From Comamonas piscis (lineage in GTDB: Bacteria > Pseudomonadota > Gammaproteobacteria > Burkholderiales > Burkholderiaceae_C), in the NCBI RefSeq assembly GCF_014109725.1, contig NZ_CP058554.1, positions 434,001-498,000 of the forward strand: a DNA stretch of 64,000 nucleotides, in the 5' to 3' direction. A model generated the notes under the pieces. The model saw nothing but the letters and a program-made list of their open reading frames with translations. It was not told where the DNA came from and did no database searches. Shown piece after piece: positions 33,178 to 42,216 of the stretch. Position 1 is the first letter of the stretch. Each line of letters starts with the position of its first letter. Both the position numbers and the translations under genes were made by a program.

Positions 33178-33909
33178 TCAGGCGCTGTAGGCCACACGCG
33201 CCAACGCCCGCGCCAGCTCCCAGGCCGGGTCGATCAGCGGCAGGCCTTGCACGCTGGTCGCCCCTGGCAAGGCCAGCGGTATTTCGGTGCAGCCCATGAT
33301 CAAAGGCACATCGCCATGGCGGACGCGCATGGCCTGGGCCACGGCGCCAAAGTCGGCACGTGCCTGGTCCATGCGGTCGGCTTTCACGCCCTGGTAGATG
33401 CCGCGCATCAACAGCTCGCGCTCGGCTTCTTCGGGCAGATGCACGGTGATACCACAGGCGGCCAGCGCCTGGTCATACAAGCCGATGCGGTAGGTGCCCT
33501 GCGTGGCGAGCAGCATGCAAGACAGCTGGCCTTGCTGCTGCAAGCCCTCGGCCACCACGCGCGCAATGTGCAGCAGCTGCTGCTGGGGGTAGGCCTGTTG
33601 CAGGCGTTCATGCCAGGCATGGGCGGTATTGCAGGCCACGGCAATGGCCACGGCGCCCACGGCCTGGAGCTTGTCCAGACCCTGGCACATCATCGCGAAC
33701 GGATCTTGCGCGCTGTCGGGCGCCAGCAGCGCTGCGCTGCGGTCCGGTATCGGCAGCTGGGCCAGCCAGTGCTCGGGGTAGCCCTGGTCGGTCATCGGGG
33801 TGCCGCTGGCGCGTAAATGGTCTGCGCAGGCCTGCACAAAGAGGCGTACAAAATCAGCGCCAGCCGCGGGGCCCATGCCACCCAGAATGCCTACGGTACG
33901 AAGCGTCAT
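33178..33909 (-). CDS. Aspartate/glutamate racemase family protein
   Basis: 243 residues. N-terminal TVGILGGMGPAAGADFVRLF, then the first catalytic Cys in VAIAVACNTAHAWHERL near 93 and the second in PLIMGCTEIPLAL near 200. The two-cysteine arrangement is that of cofactor-independent aspartate or broad-specificity amino-acid racemases (YgeA/RacD). The ATG follows GGAG. It lies downstream of an amino-acid binding-protein gene in the same orientation and near a D-amino-acid dehydrogenase, so this neighbourhood probably handles D-amino acids. Confidence 0.88.
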   Translation of the reverse strand: MTLRTVGILGGMGPAAGADFVRLFVQACADHLRASGTPMTDQGYPEHWLAQLPIPDRSAALLAPDSAQDPFAMMCQGLDKLQAVGAVAIAVACNTAHAWHERLQQAYPQQQLLHIARVVAEGLQQQGQLSCMLLATQGTYRIGLYDQALAACGITVHLPEEAERELLMRGIYQGVKADRMDQARADFGAVAQAMRVRHGDVPLIMGCTEIPLALPGATSVQGLPLIDPAWELARALARVAYSA

Positions 33910-33927
33910 ACCCAACTCCAGAGAAAA

Positions 33928-33954
33928 TAAAAAATGGCCCGTTGCCGGGCCATT
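33928..33954 (-). terminator. Terminator after the amino-acid binding-protein gene
   Basis: Minus strand: ATGGCCCG, a 3-base loop, CGGGCCAT and a T-rich tail. It separates the binding-protein gene from the racemase, whose start is 19 bp on, so read-through would be needed for joint expression. Confidence 0.7.
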
Positions 33955-33988
33955 GCAGTGCGTGCCGTGCACGACACGGGATTGTCCA

Positions 33989-34873
33989 TCAGGTCGCAGG
34001 CTTGTCGCTTTGCGCTGTCAGATTGTCCTTGAGTTCCTTGTTCATCGGCAGACCCAGCGCCTGGTTCTTGGGCGGGATGGGTTGCAGGAACCACTTGTCG
34101 TACAGCTTGGTGAAATCGCCGGATTTCATCATGCCGCCGATAACGCCATCGACGATTTTCTTGAAGGCTGGGTCGTCCTTGGGCAGCATGCAGGCATAGG
34201 GCTCGACTTGCAGTGCATCGGCCACCACTTCGTAAGCTGCGGGGTCCTTGGAGTTGGCCTTCAGGCCGTACAGCAGGATGTCATCCATCGCAAAGCCGGC
34301 TGCGCGGTCGTTTTCCATCAGCAGGAAGCCGTCGGAATGGTCCTTGGCCAGGGTGATGTTGATGTCCAGCTTCTGGTCGGCACTGTACTTGCGCACCACA
34401 GGCAGATTGGTGGTGCCGGTGGTGATCGCCAGGGTCTTGCCCTTCAGATCGGCCCAGCTGTTGATGCCGGAGCTCTTCTTCACCGCGACGCGGGTGCCGG
34501 TGTAGAAGTAGTTGATCGCGAAATCCACATCCTTGTTGCGCGCGGCATTGTTGGTGGTGGAGCCGCATTCCAGCACGATGGTGCCGTTCTGGATCAGCGG
34601 AATGCGGTTGGCCGAGGTGACCGACTGCCATTTCACTTTCAGGTCAGGCTTGCCGATTTCCTTGCGCACGGCATCAGCCACGGCGTTGGAGATGTCCACC
34701 GAGAAGCCGATGGCGTTCTGGCCACCGGAGAGGTAGCTGAACGGCACCGAGGATTCGCGGTAGGCGAAGGTGATTTCGCCCGAATCCTTGGCCTTGGCCA
34801 GCACATCGGCAAAGGCCGAGGGCAGGCAGGCGATGGCGGCAGCAGCACAGACCAGCGACTTAACAAACTTCAT
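33989..34873 (-). CDS. Polar amino-acid ABC transporter substrate-binding protein (glutamate/aspartate-like)
   Basis: 294 residues. MKFVKSLVCAAAAIACLPSAFA is a Sec signal peptide. The mature part is a family-3 solute-binding protein with ITFAYRESSVPFSYLSG, GFSVDISNAVADAVRKEIG, GTIVLECGSTTNNAARNKDVDFAINYF and AFKKIVDGVIGGMMKSG, most like GltI/AatJ. A perfect AGGAGG lies ahead of the ATG. No permease or ATPase gene adjoins it, so it must use a transporter encoded elsewhere. It is divergent from the D-amino-acid dehydrogenase, with a LysR-type box between. Confidence 0.87.
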   Translation of the reverse strand: MKFVKSLVCAAAAIACLPSAFADVLAKAKDSGEITFAYRESSVPFSYLSGGQNAIGFSVDISNAVADAVRKEIGKPDLKVKWQSVTSANRIPLIQNGTIVLECGSTTNNAARNKDVDFAINYFYTGTRVAVKKSSGINSWADLKGKTLAITTGTTNLPVVRKYSADQKLDINITLAKDHSDGFLLMENDRAAGFAMDDILLYGLKANSKDPAAYEVVADALQVEPYACMLPKDDPAFKKIVDGVIGGMMKSGDFTKLYDKWFLQPIPPKNQALGLPMNKELKDNLTAQSDKPAT

Positions 34874-34952
34874 GGTGAACCTCCTTGAATCAAACAATAC
34901 GAACAGTGTAGAAACCAGCACTTTGTTTCAACAATGCCTTTTTGGGACAGCC

Positions 34953-34971
34953 CCATAACGCTTGGTTATGG
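34953..34971. promoter_or_regulatory. LysR-type box between the divergent binding-protein and DadA-like genes
   Basis: CCATAAC-GCTTG-GTTATGG, a perfect 7-bp inverted repeat with 5-bp centre, containing the T-N11-A core of LysR sites. It lies about 80 bp from one start and 130 bp from the other. The LysR gene just beyond the dehydrogenase (36339-37238) is the natural candidate. Confidence 0.65.
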
Positions 34972-35097
34972 TGCATGGCATACCGCACAGAGGCGGAACC
35001 GCTGTACCTATAAGCAAATGGCATGCCTGATGCCCATTTTGCTATGCGACAGGCGGTTTTCAAGCGCCTATATTTAAGGGTTTTCAGGGGGTGTTCC

Positions 35098-36315
35098 ATG
35101 CAGGTATGCATTCTGGGTGCGGGGATTGTGGGTTTGGCTGCCGCCTATGAGCTGACCATGGCGGGGCACGACGTGACCGTGGTGGACAAGGCATCCCACG
35201 CCGGCAGCGGCACCAGCATGGGCAATGGTGCGCAGCTGAGCTACAGCTATGTGCAGCCCTTGGCCGACCCTGCCATCTGGAAGCAGCTGCCCAAGCTGCT
35301 GTTCAGCAGCGATTCGCCGCTCAAGTTCCGCCTGCAGGCCGATCCCCAGCAGTGGACATGGGGCCTGGCTTTTTTGGGCGCCTGCAATGCCGACCGCTCT
35401 GCCGCCAGCACCCGCAGCCTGCTGCAGCTGGCTGCCGTCAGCCGCCAGCGCTTTGAGGCGATGCAAACCCAGGTGGGCGGTGATTGGGACTACAGCAGCA
35501 CCGGCAAGCTGGTGCTCTACCCCAGCGATGCAGCGGTGCAGGCGGCGCACCAGCAGGTCGATATGCAAAGCCGGCTGGGCAGCGCGCCACAGCGCATCGT
35601 CAGCCCCGATGAAGCCGTGGCACTGGAGCCCGCGCTGGCTGCCTACCGCAGCCAGTTTGCCGGCGCGGTACACACCCCCAGCGAATGCGCCGCCGATTGC
35701 TACCAGGTCTGCCGCCAGCTCGAAGCCTGGCTGCGCCAAAAAGGGGTGAAGTTCCTGATGGACACCCCCATCCAGCGCCTGCGCCGCGAGGGCGACCGCA
35801 TCGTCGCGCTGGAGACCGCGCAGGGCGATATCGAGGCCGAGCACTTCATGGTCGCCTTGGGGGTGGACAGCGTGGCGCTGTGCAAGCCGCTGGGTGTGGA
35901 TCTGCCGGTCTACCCACTCAAGGGCTACAGCATCACCTTGGATGTGGCCGCAGCGGGCTACAAGGCGCCGACGGTGAGCATCACCGACAGCGCCCGCAAG
36001 GTGGTGTTTGCGCGGATTGGCCAGCGCCTGCGCGTGGCCGGCATGGTGGAGCTGGTGGGCCACGACCTGCGCATTCCGCAGGACAAGATCCAAAGCCTTT
36101 GCGACTCCACCGAAGCGGTGTTTCCCGGCTGCAGCGCATACGTCAATGTCCAGCCCTGGGCCGGCCTGCGCCCTGCGACGCCCACTGCCGTGCCGATTGC
36201 CAGATCTGCCGGCGCACGCAATCTGTGGATCAACACCGGCCATGGCGCGCTGGGCTTTACCTTGGCGTTTGGCACGGCGGCACAGCTGGCCTACGACATC
36301 GGCCAGACCGCCTGA
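35098..36315 (+). CDS. D-amino-acid dehydrogenase (DadA-like FAD oxidoreductase)
   Basis: 405 residues. The FAD-binding dinucleotide motif ILGAGIVGLAAAYELTMAGHDVTVVD is at the very N-terminus (given as GxGxxGLxxAxEL pattern). SMGNGAQLSYSYVQPLADP near 42 and NTGHGALGFTLAFGTA near 380 are DadA hallmarks. It oxidises D-amino acids to keto acids and feeds electrons to the respiratory chain from the inner face of the membrane. The ATG follows AGGGGG. It is convergent with a LysR gene and divergent from an amino-acid binding protein. Confidence 0.88.
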   Translation: MQVCILGAGIVGLAAAYELTMAGHDVTVVDKASHAGSGTSMGNGAQLSYSYVQPLADPAIWKQLPKLLFSSDSPLKFRLQADPQQWTWGLAFLGACNADRSAASTRSLLQLAAVSRQRFEAMQTQVGGDWDYSSTGKLVLYPSDAAVQAAHQQVDMQSRLGSAPQRIVSPDEAVALEPALAAYRSQFAGAVHTPSECAADCYQVCRQLEAWLRQKGVKFLMDTPIQRLRREGDRIVALETAQGDIEAEHFMVALGVDSVALCKPLGVDLPVYPLKGYSITLDVAAAGYKAPTVSITDSARKVVFARIGQRLRVAGMVELVGHDLRIPQDKIQSLCDSTEAVFPGCSAYVNVQPWAGLRPATPTAVPIARSAGARNLWINTGHGALGFTLAFGTAAQLAYDIGQTA

Positions 36316-36338
36316 GCAGCCGTCAATAGCGCGTGGCG

Positions 36339-37238
36339 CTATAGCTGCGCCGCCAGCACCTTCTGCATCTCGCGCGTGATCGCCTTGACCAGCAAGGACT
36401 GCGGTTGCGACACCGCGCGGATCGCATTCACCGGCACCTGCAGGCCAGGCGCCAACGGCAGCACATCGACCTTGCTGTGGTCAGCCGACAAGGCAGTGCA
36501 GCCATCGACCATGGCCACGCCCAAACCGTGGTGGGCCATCGCCAAGGCCGTGTGGTAGGTCTGCACGGTGACAAAGTGGTCCAGCCCGGCGCTGGATTCG
36601 CGGGTCAGCTGGCTCAGCAGCATGCCCACCGGGTCTTGCGCATCCAGGCTGATGGTGGGCACGCCGGTCAGGTCATCGAGCGAGAGGCTGCCCGCGCGCA
36701 GCTTGAACGGTGGCAGCATGCCCTTGGGCACCACGCAGACCATGGGCACGCGCGCCAGGCTCTCTTGCTGCAGGCTGGCCTGCTGCACATTGCTCAGCAC
36801 AAAGCCGACATCGGCCTCCTGCATCATCAGCGCCGACACGATCTGCGGCGAATGCAAGGACTGCAGGCTGACGCTGACATGCGGGTGCTTTTGCTTGAAC
36901 TGCGCCAGCGCCCGGGGCAGCACCTCGTGGCTCAGCGCCAGCACGCTGGCAATGCGCAGCTCGTCGCTGTCGCGGCCCTTGCGCAGGCTGTCGGCCAGGC
37001 GCTGCACCTCTTCGAGCTGGGCAAACAGCTTTTCCATATGCGGCAGCAAGGCCAGCGCCTCGCTGGTCGGCGCCAGCCGGCCCTTGCTGCGCTGGAACAG
37101 TGCAAAGCCCAGCTGCAGCTCGGCATGCTGCAAGGTGCGGCTGACGGCTGGCTGCGAGATGTTGATGAGGCGCGCCGCAGCGCTGACGCTGCCGGTGTGC
37201 ATCACCGCGTTGAAGACTTCGATATGGCGCAGGCGCAT
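36339..37238 (-). CDS. LysR family transcriptional regulator
   Basis: 299 residues. MRLRHIEVFNAVMHTGSVSAAARLINISQPAVSRTLQHAE is the helix-turn-helix start (pattern residues 1-40). The effector domain has DVGFVLSNV and VAMVDGCTAL. The N-terminal style is that of the NocR/OccR/DsdC-like group that controls amino-acid and opine use. That suits regulation of the neighbouring DadA-like and binding-protein genes through the box at 34953-34971. Confidence 0.87.
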   Translation of the reverse strand: MRLRHIEVFNAVMHTGSVSAAARLINISQPAVSRTLQHAELQLGFALFQRSKGRLAPTSEALALLPHMEKLFAQLEEVQRLADSLRKGRDSDELRIASVLALSHEVLPRALAQFKQKHPHVSVSLQSLHSPQIVSALMMQEADVGFVLSNVQQASLQQESLARVPMVCVVPKGMLPPFKLRAGSLSLDDLTGVPTISLDAQDPVGMLLSQLTRESSAGLDHFVTVQTYHTALAMAHHGLGVAMVDGCTALSADHSKVDVLPLAPGLQVPVNAIRAVSQPQSLLVKAITREMQKVLAAQL

Positions 37239-37255
37239 GGGCGGTGCCTCGGCGC

Positions 37256-37867
37256 TCAGCGGCCGGCGCCGATGTTGCTGTCGCCGGGGCCGCCGTGCCC
37301 ATCATCGGCCTGCATACGCGCCAGCCGCGCACTCTTCCAGTACACATCGTCGCCGCCATCGACCCGGTTGAGCACCCGGGCCAGCACAAACAGCAAATCG
37401 GACAGGCGGTTGAGGTACTGGCGCGGCGCGGGGCGCATGGCCTCGCCCTGCTCCAGCGCCACCACCATGCGTTCGGCGCGGCGCGCCACGGTGCGGCATA
37501 CATGGGACTGCGCGGCAGCGCGCGTGCCCGCAGGCAGTATGAATTCAGCCAGCCGGGGCAACTGCGCGTTGTAGTGCGCCAATGCGGTATCGAGCTGCAG
37601 CAGCGCATCGTCTTTCAGCAGCTCGTAGCCGGGCATCGACAGCTCTCCGCCCAGGTTGAACAGCTGGTGCTGCACGTCGACCAGCAGATCGCGCACATCG
37701 GCGGGCAGCGGCTCGCACAGCAGCAGGCCGATGTGGGAGTTGAGCTCATCGACATCGCCCATCGCCTGGGGACGGCCGCTGGCCTTGGAGACGCGGCTGT
37801 TGTCACCCAGGCCGGTGCTGCCATCGTCACCGGTTCTGGTCGCAATTTGGGAGAGACGGTTGCCCAT
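37256..37867 (-). CDS. PduO-type cob(I)alamin adenosyltransferase
   Basis: 203 residues. The ATP-binding N-terminus TRTGDDGSTGLGDNSRVSK (residues 10-28), VDELNSHIGLLL near 40, VCRTVARRAERMVVAL near 120 and YLNRLSDLLFVLARVLNRVDG near 145 define the PduO/MMAB family. It makes adenosylcobalamin from cobalamin and ATP. It lies 17 bp upstream of the LysR gene and is probably co-transcribed with it. No cobalamin riboswitch is visible upstream. Confidence 0.92.
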   Translation of the reverse strand: MGNRLSQIATRTGDDGSTGLGDNSRVSKASGRPQAMGDVDELNSHIGLLLCEPLPADVRDLLVDVQHQLFNLGGELSMPGYELLKDDALLQLDTALAHYNAQLPRLAEFILPAGTRAAAQSHVCRTVARRAERMVVALEQGEAMRPAPRQYLNRLSDLLFVLARVLNRVDGGDDVYWKSARLARMQADDGHGGPGDSNIGAGR

Positions 37868-38021
37868 GGGTAATCCTTGTAAAGCGGCTGTGAATCTCCG
37901 CCTATTTTCTGTTACCGGCGCGGTTAATTTGTAGCCTTGGCAACACTAAGCAAAAATGATAGCAAACAGCGCCGATTCCGGGTTCAATAGAGCCATGTCT
38001 GAATGACGAAAGGATCTACAG

Positions 38022-38246
38022 ATGTCTGGCAAGTTTTTCGCCCATTCGTTTGACGCCCGCAGCGTGATGCTGTTTGCATCGATTGCGGTCACATCGGCAA
38101 TGGCCAGTGCCCAGCCGCTGAGCAGCAGCCAACAGCGCATCGGCCAGGCCGCCAGCGGCAGCCGCATTATCCAGGTCGAGCGCCAACTGGGCACCCATGA
38201 CCCGCGTCGCCACCAGGCGCGTCAGCCGGTCAAAAAGTCTCTCTGA
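38022..38246 (+). CDS. Small secreted basic protein, unknown
   Basis: 74 residues with a likely signal peptide (RSVMLFASIAVTSAMASA, cleavage near residue 30). The mature part of about 44 residues is polar and basic: SSSQQRIGQAASGSRIIQVERQLG, ending RQARQPVKKSL-like. The ATG follows AAAGGA. It stands alone, with its own terminator. I do not recognise it. Confidence 0.55.
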   Translation: MSGKFFAHSFDARSVMLFASIAVTSAMASAQPLSSSQQRIGQAASGSRIIQVERQLGTHDPRRHQARQPVKKSL

Positions 38247-38283
38247 CCGGCGCCCCCCGCCGGTTTTCCCGAACTCTCCCTCT

Positions 38284-38306
38284 CCCCGCTACGGCGGGGT
38301 TTTTTC
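38284..38306 (+). terminator. Terminator after the small secreted protein
   Basis: CCCCGC-TACG-GCGGGG followed by six T, 37 bp beyond the stop. A further GACCGGCG/CGCCGGTT-like stem precedes it. Confidence 0.85.
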
Positions 38307-38383
38307 GTTGTGGCGGCTGCAGCGCAGCGGACAGCGCTGGGGGGCGGGCGGTGCTATTCTTGGTTCCCGCCCTGGAGAACCCG

Positions 38384-39805
38384 ATGAACGCGCCCACCTC
38401 CCCCCACATCCTGGCTGCTGCGCAGCGCCCTATTCCCGATGCCTTTATGGCCGCGCTCACTGCCCGTTTTGGCAGCCAGTGCGTCACCTCGCTGGCCGTG
38501 CGCGAACAGCATGGCCGCGACGAAGGCTCGCTCACTGCGCCGCCACCGGCCGCCGTGGTCTATGCCGAATCCACCCAGGATGTGCAGGATGCCGTAGCGC
38601 TGTGCCACCAGCACGAGGTGCCCGTCATCGCTTACGGCGCCGGCTCGTCGCTGGAAGGCCACCTGCTGGCCGTGCAAGGCGGCATCAGCATCGATGTGAA
38701 CCGCATGAACCAGGTGCTGTCCATCGACACCGAGGACCTGACCATCACCGTGCAGCCGGGCATCACCCGCAAGCAGCTCAACGAGGCGATCAAGGACACG
38801 GGCTTTTTCTTCCCCATCGACCCGGGGGCTGACGCCTCCATTGGCGGCATGGCATCGACCCGCGCCAGCGGCACCAATGCCGTGCGCTACGGCACCATGC
38901 GCGAGAACGTGCTGGCGCTGGAGGTGGTGACGGCCAGCGGCCAGGTGATCCGCACCGGCAACCGTGCCAAGAAAAGCGCGGCCGGCTACGACCTGACGCG
39001 CCTGATGGTGGGCAGCGAAGGCACGCTGGGCATCTTTACCGAAATCAGCCTGCGCATCTACCCGCTGCCCGAGGCGGTGAGCGCGGCCATCTGCTCGTTC
39101 AGCACCATCGAGGCTGCAGTGCGCACCGTTATCGAGACCATCCAGCTGGGCATTCCGATTGCGCGGGTGGAGCTGATCGATGTGAATGCGGTGCGCATGG
39201 TCAATGCCTACAGCAAGCTCGATCTGCGCGAAGAACCGATGCTGCTGATGGAGTTCCATGGCTCGCCCACCGGCGTCAAGGAACAGGCCGAAATGGTGCA
39301 AGACCTGGCGAGCGAACATGGCGGCAATGCCTTTGAATGGGCCGAGCGCCCGGAAGACCGCACGCGCCTCTTCACCGCCCGCCACAACGCCTACTTTGCG
39401 GCCGTGGCCAGCGTGCCGGCCTGCCGCTGCATCACCACCGATACCTGCGTGCCCATCAGCCGCCTGGCCGATGCGCTGCTGCAGTGCGTGACCGAGGCCG
39501 ATGCCAGCGGCATCCCTTACTTCCTCGTGGGCCACGTGGGTGATGGCAACTTCCACTTTGGCTACCTGATCGACCCGGACAACGATACCCAGCGCGCGCA
39601 GGCCGAGCAGCTCAACCACCAGCTGGTGCAGCGCGCCATTGCGCTGGGCGGCACCTGTACCGGCGAGCACGGCATTGGCGTACACAAGCAGGGCTTTTTG
39701 CTGGAAGAGGCCGGCGAAGGCGCGGTGGCGATGATGCGCGCCATCAAGCAGGCGCTGGACCCGAAGAACATCCTCAACCCGGGCAAGATTTTCCAGATCG
39801 GCTGA
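38384..39805 (+). CDS. FAD-binding oxidase, GlcD / D-lactate dehydrogenase type
   Basis: 473 residues. The FAD-binding-4 domain has VPVIAYGAGSSLEGHLLAVQGGISID near 85-110 and IDPGADASIGGMASTRASGTNAVRYG near 145. The GlcD/DLD-type C-terminal domain has GHVGDGNFHFG near 385, GTCTGEHGIGVHKQGFL near 425 and LDPKNILNPGKI at the end. It oxidises a 2-hydroxy acid such as D-lactate or glycolate. The ATG follows CTGGAGAAC. There are no glcE/glcF genes nearby, so a single-subunit D-lactate dehydrogenase is likelier than glycolate oxidase. Confidence 0.88.
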   Translation: MNAPTSPHILAAAQRPIPDAFMAALTARFGSQCVTSLAVREQHGRDEGSLTAPPPAAVVYAESTQDVQDAVALCHQHEVPVIAYGAGSSLEGHLLAVQGGISIDVNRMNQVLSIDTEDLTITVQPGITRKQLNEAIKDTGFFFPIDPGADASIGGMASTRASGTNAVRYGTMRENVLALEVVTASGQVIRTGNRAKKSAAGYDLTRLMVGSEGTLGIFTEISLRIYPLPEAVSAAICSFSTIEAAVRTVIETIQLGIPIARVELIDVNAVRMVNAYSKLDLREEPMLLMEFHGSPTGVKEQAEMVQDLASEHGGNAFEWAERPEDRTRLFTARHNAYFAAVASVPACRCITTDTCVPISRLADALLQCVTEADASGIPYFLVGHVGDGNFHFGYLIDPDNDTQRAQAEQLNHQLVQRAIALGGTCTGEHGIGVHKQGFLLEEAGEGAVAMMRAIKQALDPKNILNPGKIFQIG

Positions 39806-39817
39806 TCTTCTCCAACC

Positions 39818-39856
39818 AAAGGCCCGCGCAACCAAGGTGTTGCGCGGGCCTTTTTC
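39818..39856. terminator. Terminator between the oxidase and the convergent MFS gene
   Basis: GGCCCGCGCAAC and GTTGCGCGGGCC form a 12-bp perfect stem around CAAGGT, with AAA before and TTTTT after. It can act in both directions. Confidence 0.9.
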
Positions 39857-39879
39857 ATGCCTTGTTAAACGTTGCGCAG

Positions 39880-41163
39880 TCAGGCAGGCACGGCTGCTGC
39901 CTTTTGCTTGCGCGCTGCCACACCGGCACCCACAAAGCCCGCCGACACGACGCTGAGTACCATGCCCACCGCCGCACCAAAGAACACACCGGCGTTCATG
40001 TGGTGGTCGAGCATGTAGCCAAACACCGGGGCGGCCAGGCAAAAGCCCAGGTCCAGGCCCGAATACACCATGCCGTAGACCCGCCCGGTGGCGCCCGGCG
40101 GCGCGGCGCGCTTGACCAGCATGTCGCGGGAAGGGCCCGCCAAACCCGTGCCAATACCGGCCAGTGCCGCCACGCCCAAGGCCACATAACCGGGCAGCCA
40201 GCCGGTACCGACAAGCGCCAGCAACACGCCAGAGAACAGCAGGCAGGCGGAGATGACCTTCTCCAAGCGCTCCACCCGGCCCACCAGAAAACCACCCAGC
40301 ACCATGCCCGCCGCGCCAAACAGCATGTAGCCGGTGACCACATAGGCGGTGATGCTGGCCGGCAGCCCATAGAGCTGCTGCAGCGCGGGGCTGGAGAAGG
40401 ACTGGATGGCGCTCATCGCGCAGGTGGTCCAGAAAAAGAAGGAAAAGCAGAGCCAGACCGAAGGCAGCTTGAGAAAGGCCATCGGGTGCTCCTGGATGCC
40501 AGCAGCCACCGCCTTGGCCGATGCGGCACCTGGCAAGCTCACCCGGTCATCGAGCGCATCCCGGTTGATCACCATGATGACCAAGATGATGGCCGCCAGC
40601 GCTGCGCCGCAGAGGCAGGCGATGCGCCAGGAGCCGGTGGCCGAGGTGATGCCGGCCATGAACACCGGCGCCGCCGCCCAGCCCAGGTTGCCTGACAGCC
40701 CATGCACCGAGAAGCCATGGCCCAGCCGCTGGGGCGAGAGCCGCTTGTTGAGGATGGTGAAGTCCACCGGGTGGAAAGGCGCATTGCCCAGGCCGGCAAA
40801 AATGGCGGCCAGCATCAGCCCTGCATAGCTGTTGGCGGTGCCGGCAATGACACCGGCCACCGCAAAGCTGCTGAGCGCGGCAAACATGATGGGGCGGGCG
40901 CCAAAGCGGTCGACCACAAAGCCGGCCAGCGCCTGGCCCACGCCCGAGACGATGAAGAATGCGGAGACCAGCACACTCAGCTCGGAATAGCTAAAGCCGA
41001 AGTCTGCGATCAGCCAGGGAAACAGCGGCGGCAGCAGCAGGTGGAAGAAGTGCGAGGAGCCATGGGCGAGGCCCACCAGGCCGATGGTGCGGGAATCCTG
41101 GCGCAGGCTGCCCAGGTCGCCGGGGCCGGGCACGCCGGGCGCTGCTGTTGTACGGGTTGTCAT
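39880..41163 (-). CDS. MFS transporter, fosmidomycin-resistance (FSR)-like
   Basis: 427 residues with 12 hydrophobic helices. GLAHGSSHFFHLLLPPLFPWLIADFG (pattern near 30-55), FVVDRFGARPIMFAA near 85 and GLGNAPFHPVDFTILNKR near 115 match the FSR group of drug or small-molecule exporters. The N-terminal 20 residues are low-complexity. It is divergent from an AraC-family gene, which probably controls it. Confidence 0.85.
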   Translation of the reverse strand: MTTRTTAAPGVPGPGDLGSLRQDSRTIGLVGLAHGSSHFFHLLLPPLFPWLIADFGFSYSELSVLVSAFFIVSGVGQALAGFVVDRFGARPIMFAALSSFAVAGVIAGTANSYAGLMLAAIFAGLGNAPFHPVDFTILNKRLSPQRLGHGFSVHGLSGNLGWAAAPVFMAGITSATGSWRIACLCGAALAAIILVIMVINRDALDDRVSLPGAASAKAVAAGIQEHPMAFLKLPSVWLCFSFFFWTTCAMSAIQSFSSPALQQLYGLPASITAYVVTGYMLFGAAGMVLGGFLVGRVERLEKVISACLLFSGVLLALVGTGWLPGYVALGVAALAGIGTGLAGPSRDMLVKRAAPPGATGRVYGMVYSGLDLGFCLAAPVFGYMLDHHMNAGVFFGAAVGMVLSVVSAGFVGAGVAARKQKAAAVPA

Positions 41164-41187
41164 GGCAGCGATGGTAGCCAAAACCCC

Positions 41188-41204
41188 GTCGGCATGTATC
41201 CGAC
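41188..41204. promoter_or_regulatory. Inverted repeat in the MFS/AraC divergent region
   Basis: GTCGG-CATGTAT-CCGAC, a 5-bp inverted repeat with 7-bp centre in the 105-bp spacer between the divergent starts. Candidate operator only. Confidence 0.35.
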
Positions 41205-41268
41205 AGAGGGACGATTACTATCGCCAATGTGCCAAGCCGCTGTGCTTTGCCTTGCCCACCCTGCTGTC

Positions 41269-42171
41269 ATGACCTCTGCCGCTCCCCCACCCCGCCGCGC
41301 CACCCGCCTTGCGGACAGCAACGCGCCGGCCAGCCGTGCCTGGCAGTATGTGGATTCGCTCACCCCCCATCTGTTTGTGCCCACCGCCGAGCGGCCGGTG
41401 CGCGCCAAGCTGCGCGAGCTGGGTGGCGACACGCAGGTGCTGCCCCACCAGCATGCTTGGGCACAGCTGGCGATGTCGACCACCGGCACCGTGCACCTGC
41501 GCGTGCCCTCGGCCACCTTTGTGGTGCCGCCTCGCAGGGCGCTGTGGATTCCGCCCGGCGTGGAGCATGCCGTCACGCTGGTGGAGACCGCCGAGCTGCG
41601 CACGCTCTATATCCACCAGGCCGCAGGCCAGTGCGGCCCCGGCCTGGATGACAGCCCGGGCAACCTTTGGCGCCGCTGCCGCGTGCTAGAGGTGTCCGAG
41701 CTGATGCGCGCCCTGGTCTGCGACCTGCCGGCCCTGCCCGATGACGCGCCCCCACCGACTGCGCAACAGCTGGCGCGCGAGCGCCATGTCAGCGCGCTGC
41801 TGCTCGATGAGCTGCGCCAGGCCACCCAACTCGATCTGCGGGTGGACATGCCGCGCGACAAACGCCTGCACAGCCTGTGCCAAGCCGTATTGAACGACCC
41901 GCTGGCACATGACAGCCTGCAGGCCTTTGCCCACAACAGCGGCGCCAGCCCGCGCACCATTGCGCGCCTGTTCCGCCAGGAGCTGGGTTGCACCTACCTG
42001 CAATGGCGCCAGCAGGTCATCCTGGCCAAGGCGGTGCAGCTGGGGGCCGGGGGCCTGGCCATTGGCCAGATCGCAGCCGAGCTGGGCTACACGCCCAGCG
42101 CCTTCAGTGCGATGGTGCAGCGCGCCTGCGGCCTCTCGCCGGTACGCTTTCTGGGCATGCAAAACCGCTAG
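41269..42171 (+). CDS. AraC family transcriptional regulator
   Basis: 300 residues. An N-terminal cupin-type sensor includes LPHQHAWAQLAMSTTGTVHL near 60 and FVVPPRRALWIPPGVEHAVTL near 85, the arrangement of the NimR/YdiP group. The C-terminal double helix-turn-helix has QAFAHNSGASPRTIARLFRQELG near 220 and IAAELGYTPSAFSAMVQRACGLSP near 275. The start is not certain: an in-frame ATG at 41227 would add 14 residues, and neither has a ribosome site. It is divergent from the FSR-like MFS gene and probably its regulator. Confidence 0.85.
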   Translation: MTSAAPPPRRATRLADSNAPASRAWQYVDSLTPHLFVPTAERPVRAKLRELGGDTQVLPHQHAWAQLAMSTTGTVHLRVPSATFVVPPRRALWIPPGVEHAVTLVETAELRTLYIHQAAGQCGPGLDDSPGNLWRRCRVLEVSELMRALVCDLPALPDDAPPPTAQQLARERHVSALLLDELRQATQLDLRVDMPRDKRLHSLCQAVLNDPLAHDSLQAFAHNSGASPRTIARLFRQELGCTYLQWRQQVILAKAVQLGAGGLAIGQIAAELGYTPSAFSAMVQRACGLSPVRFLGMQNR

Positions 42172-42216
42172 ACCTTCTTTCCCTCTTTTCACCTTTCACT
42201 CCAACCCTGCCCCACC

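Noticed and set aside
37868..38021. Cobalamin riboswitch upstream of the adenosyltransferase gene
   Set aside because: The spacer is only about 150 bp and I find no B12-box-like sequence or suitable stems.
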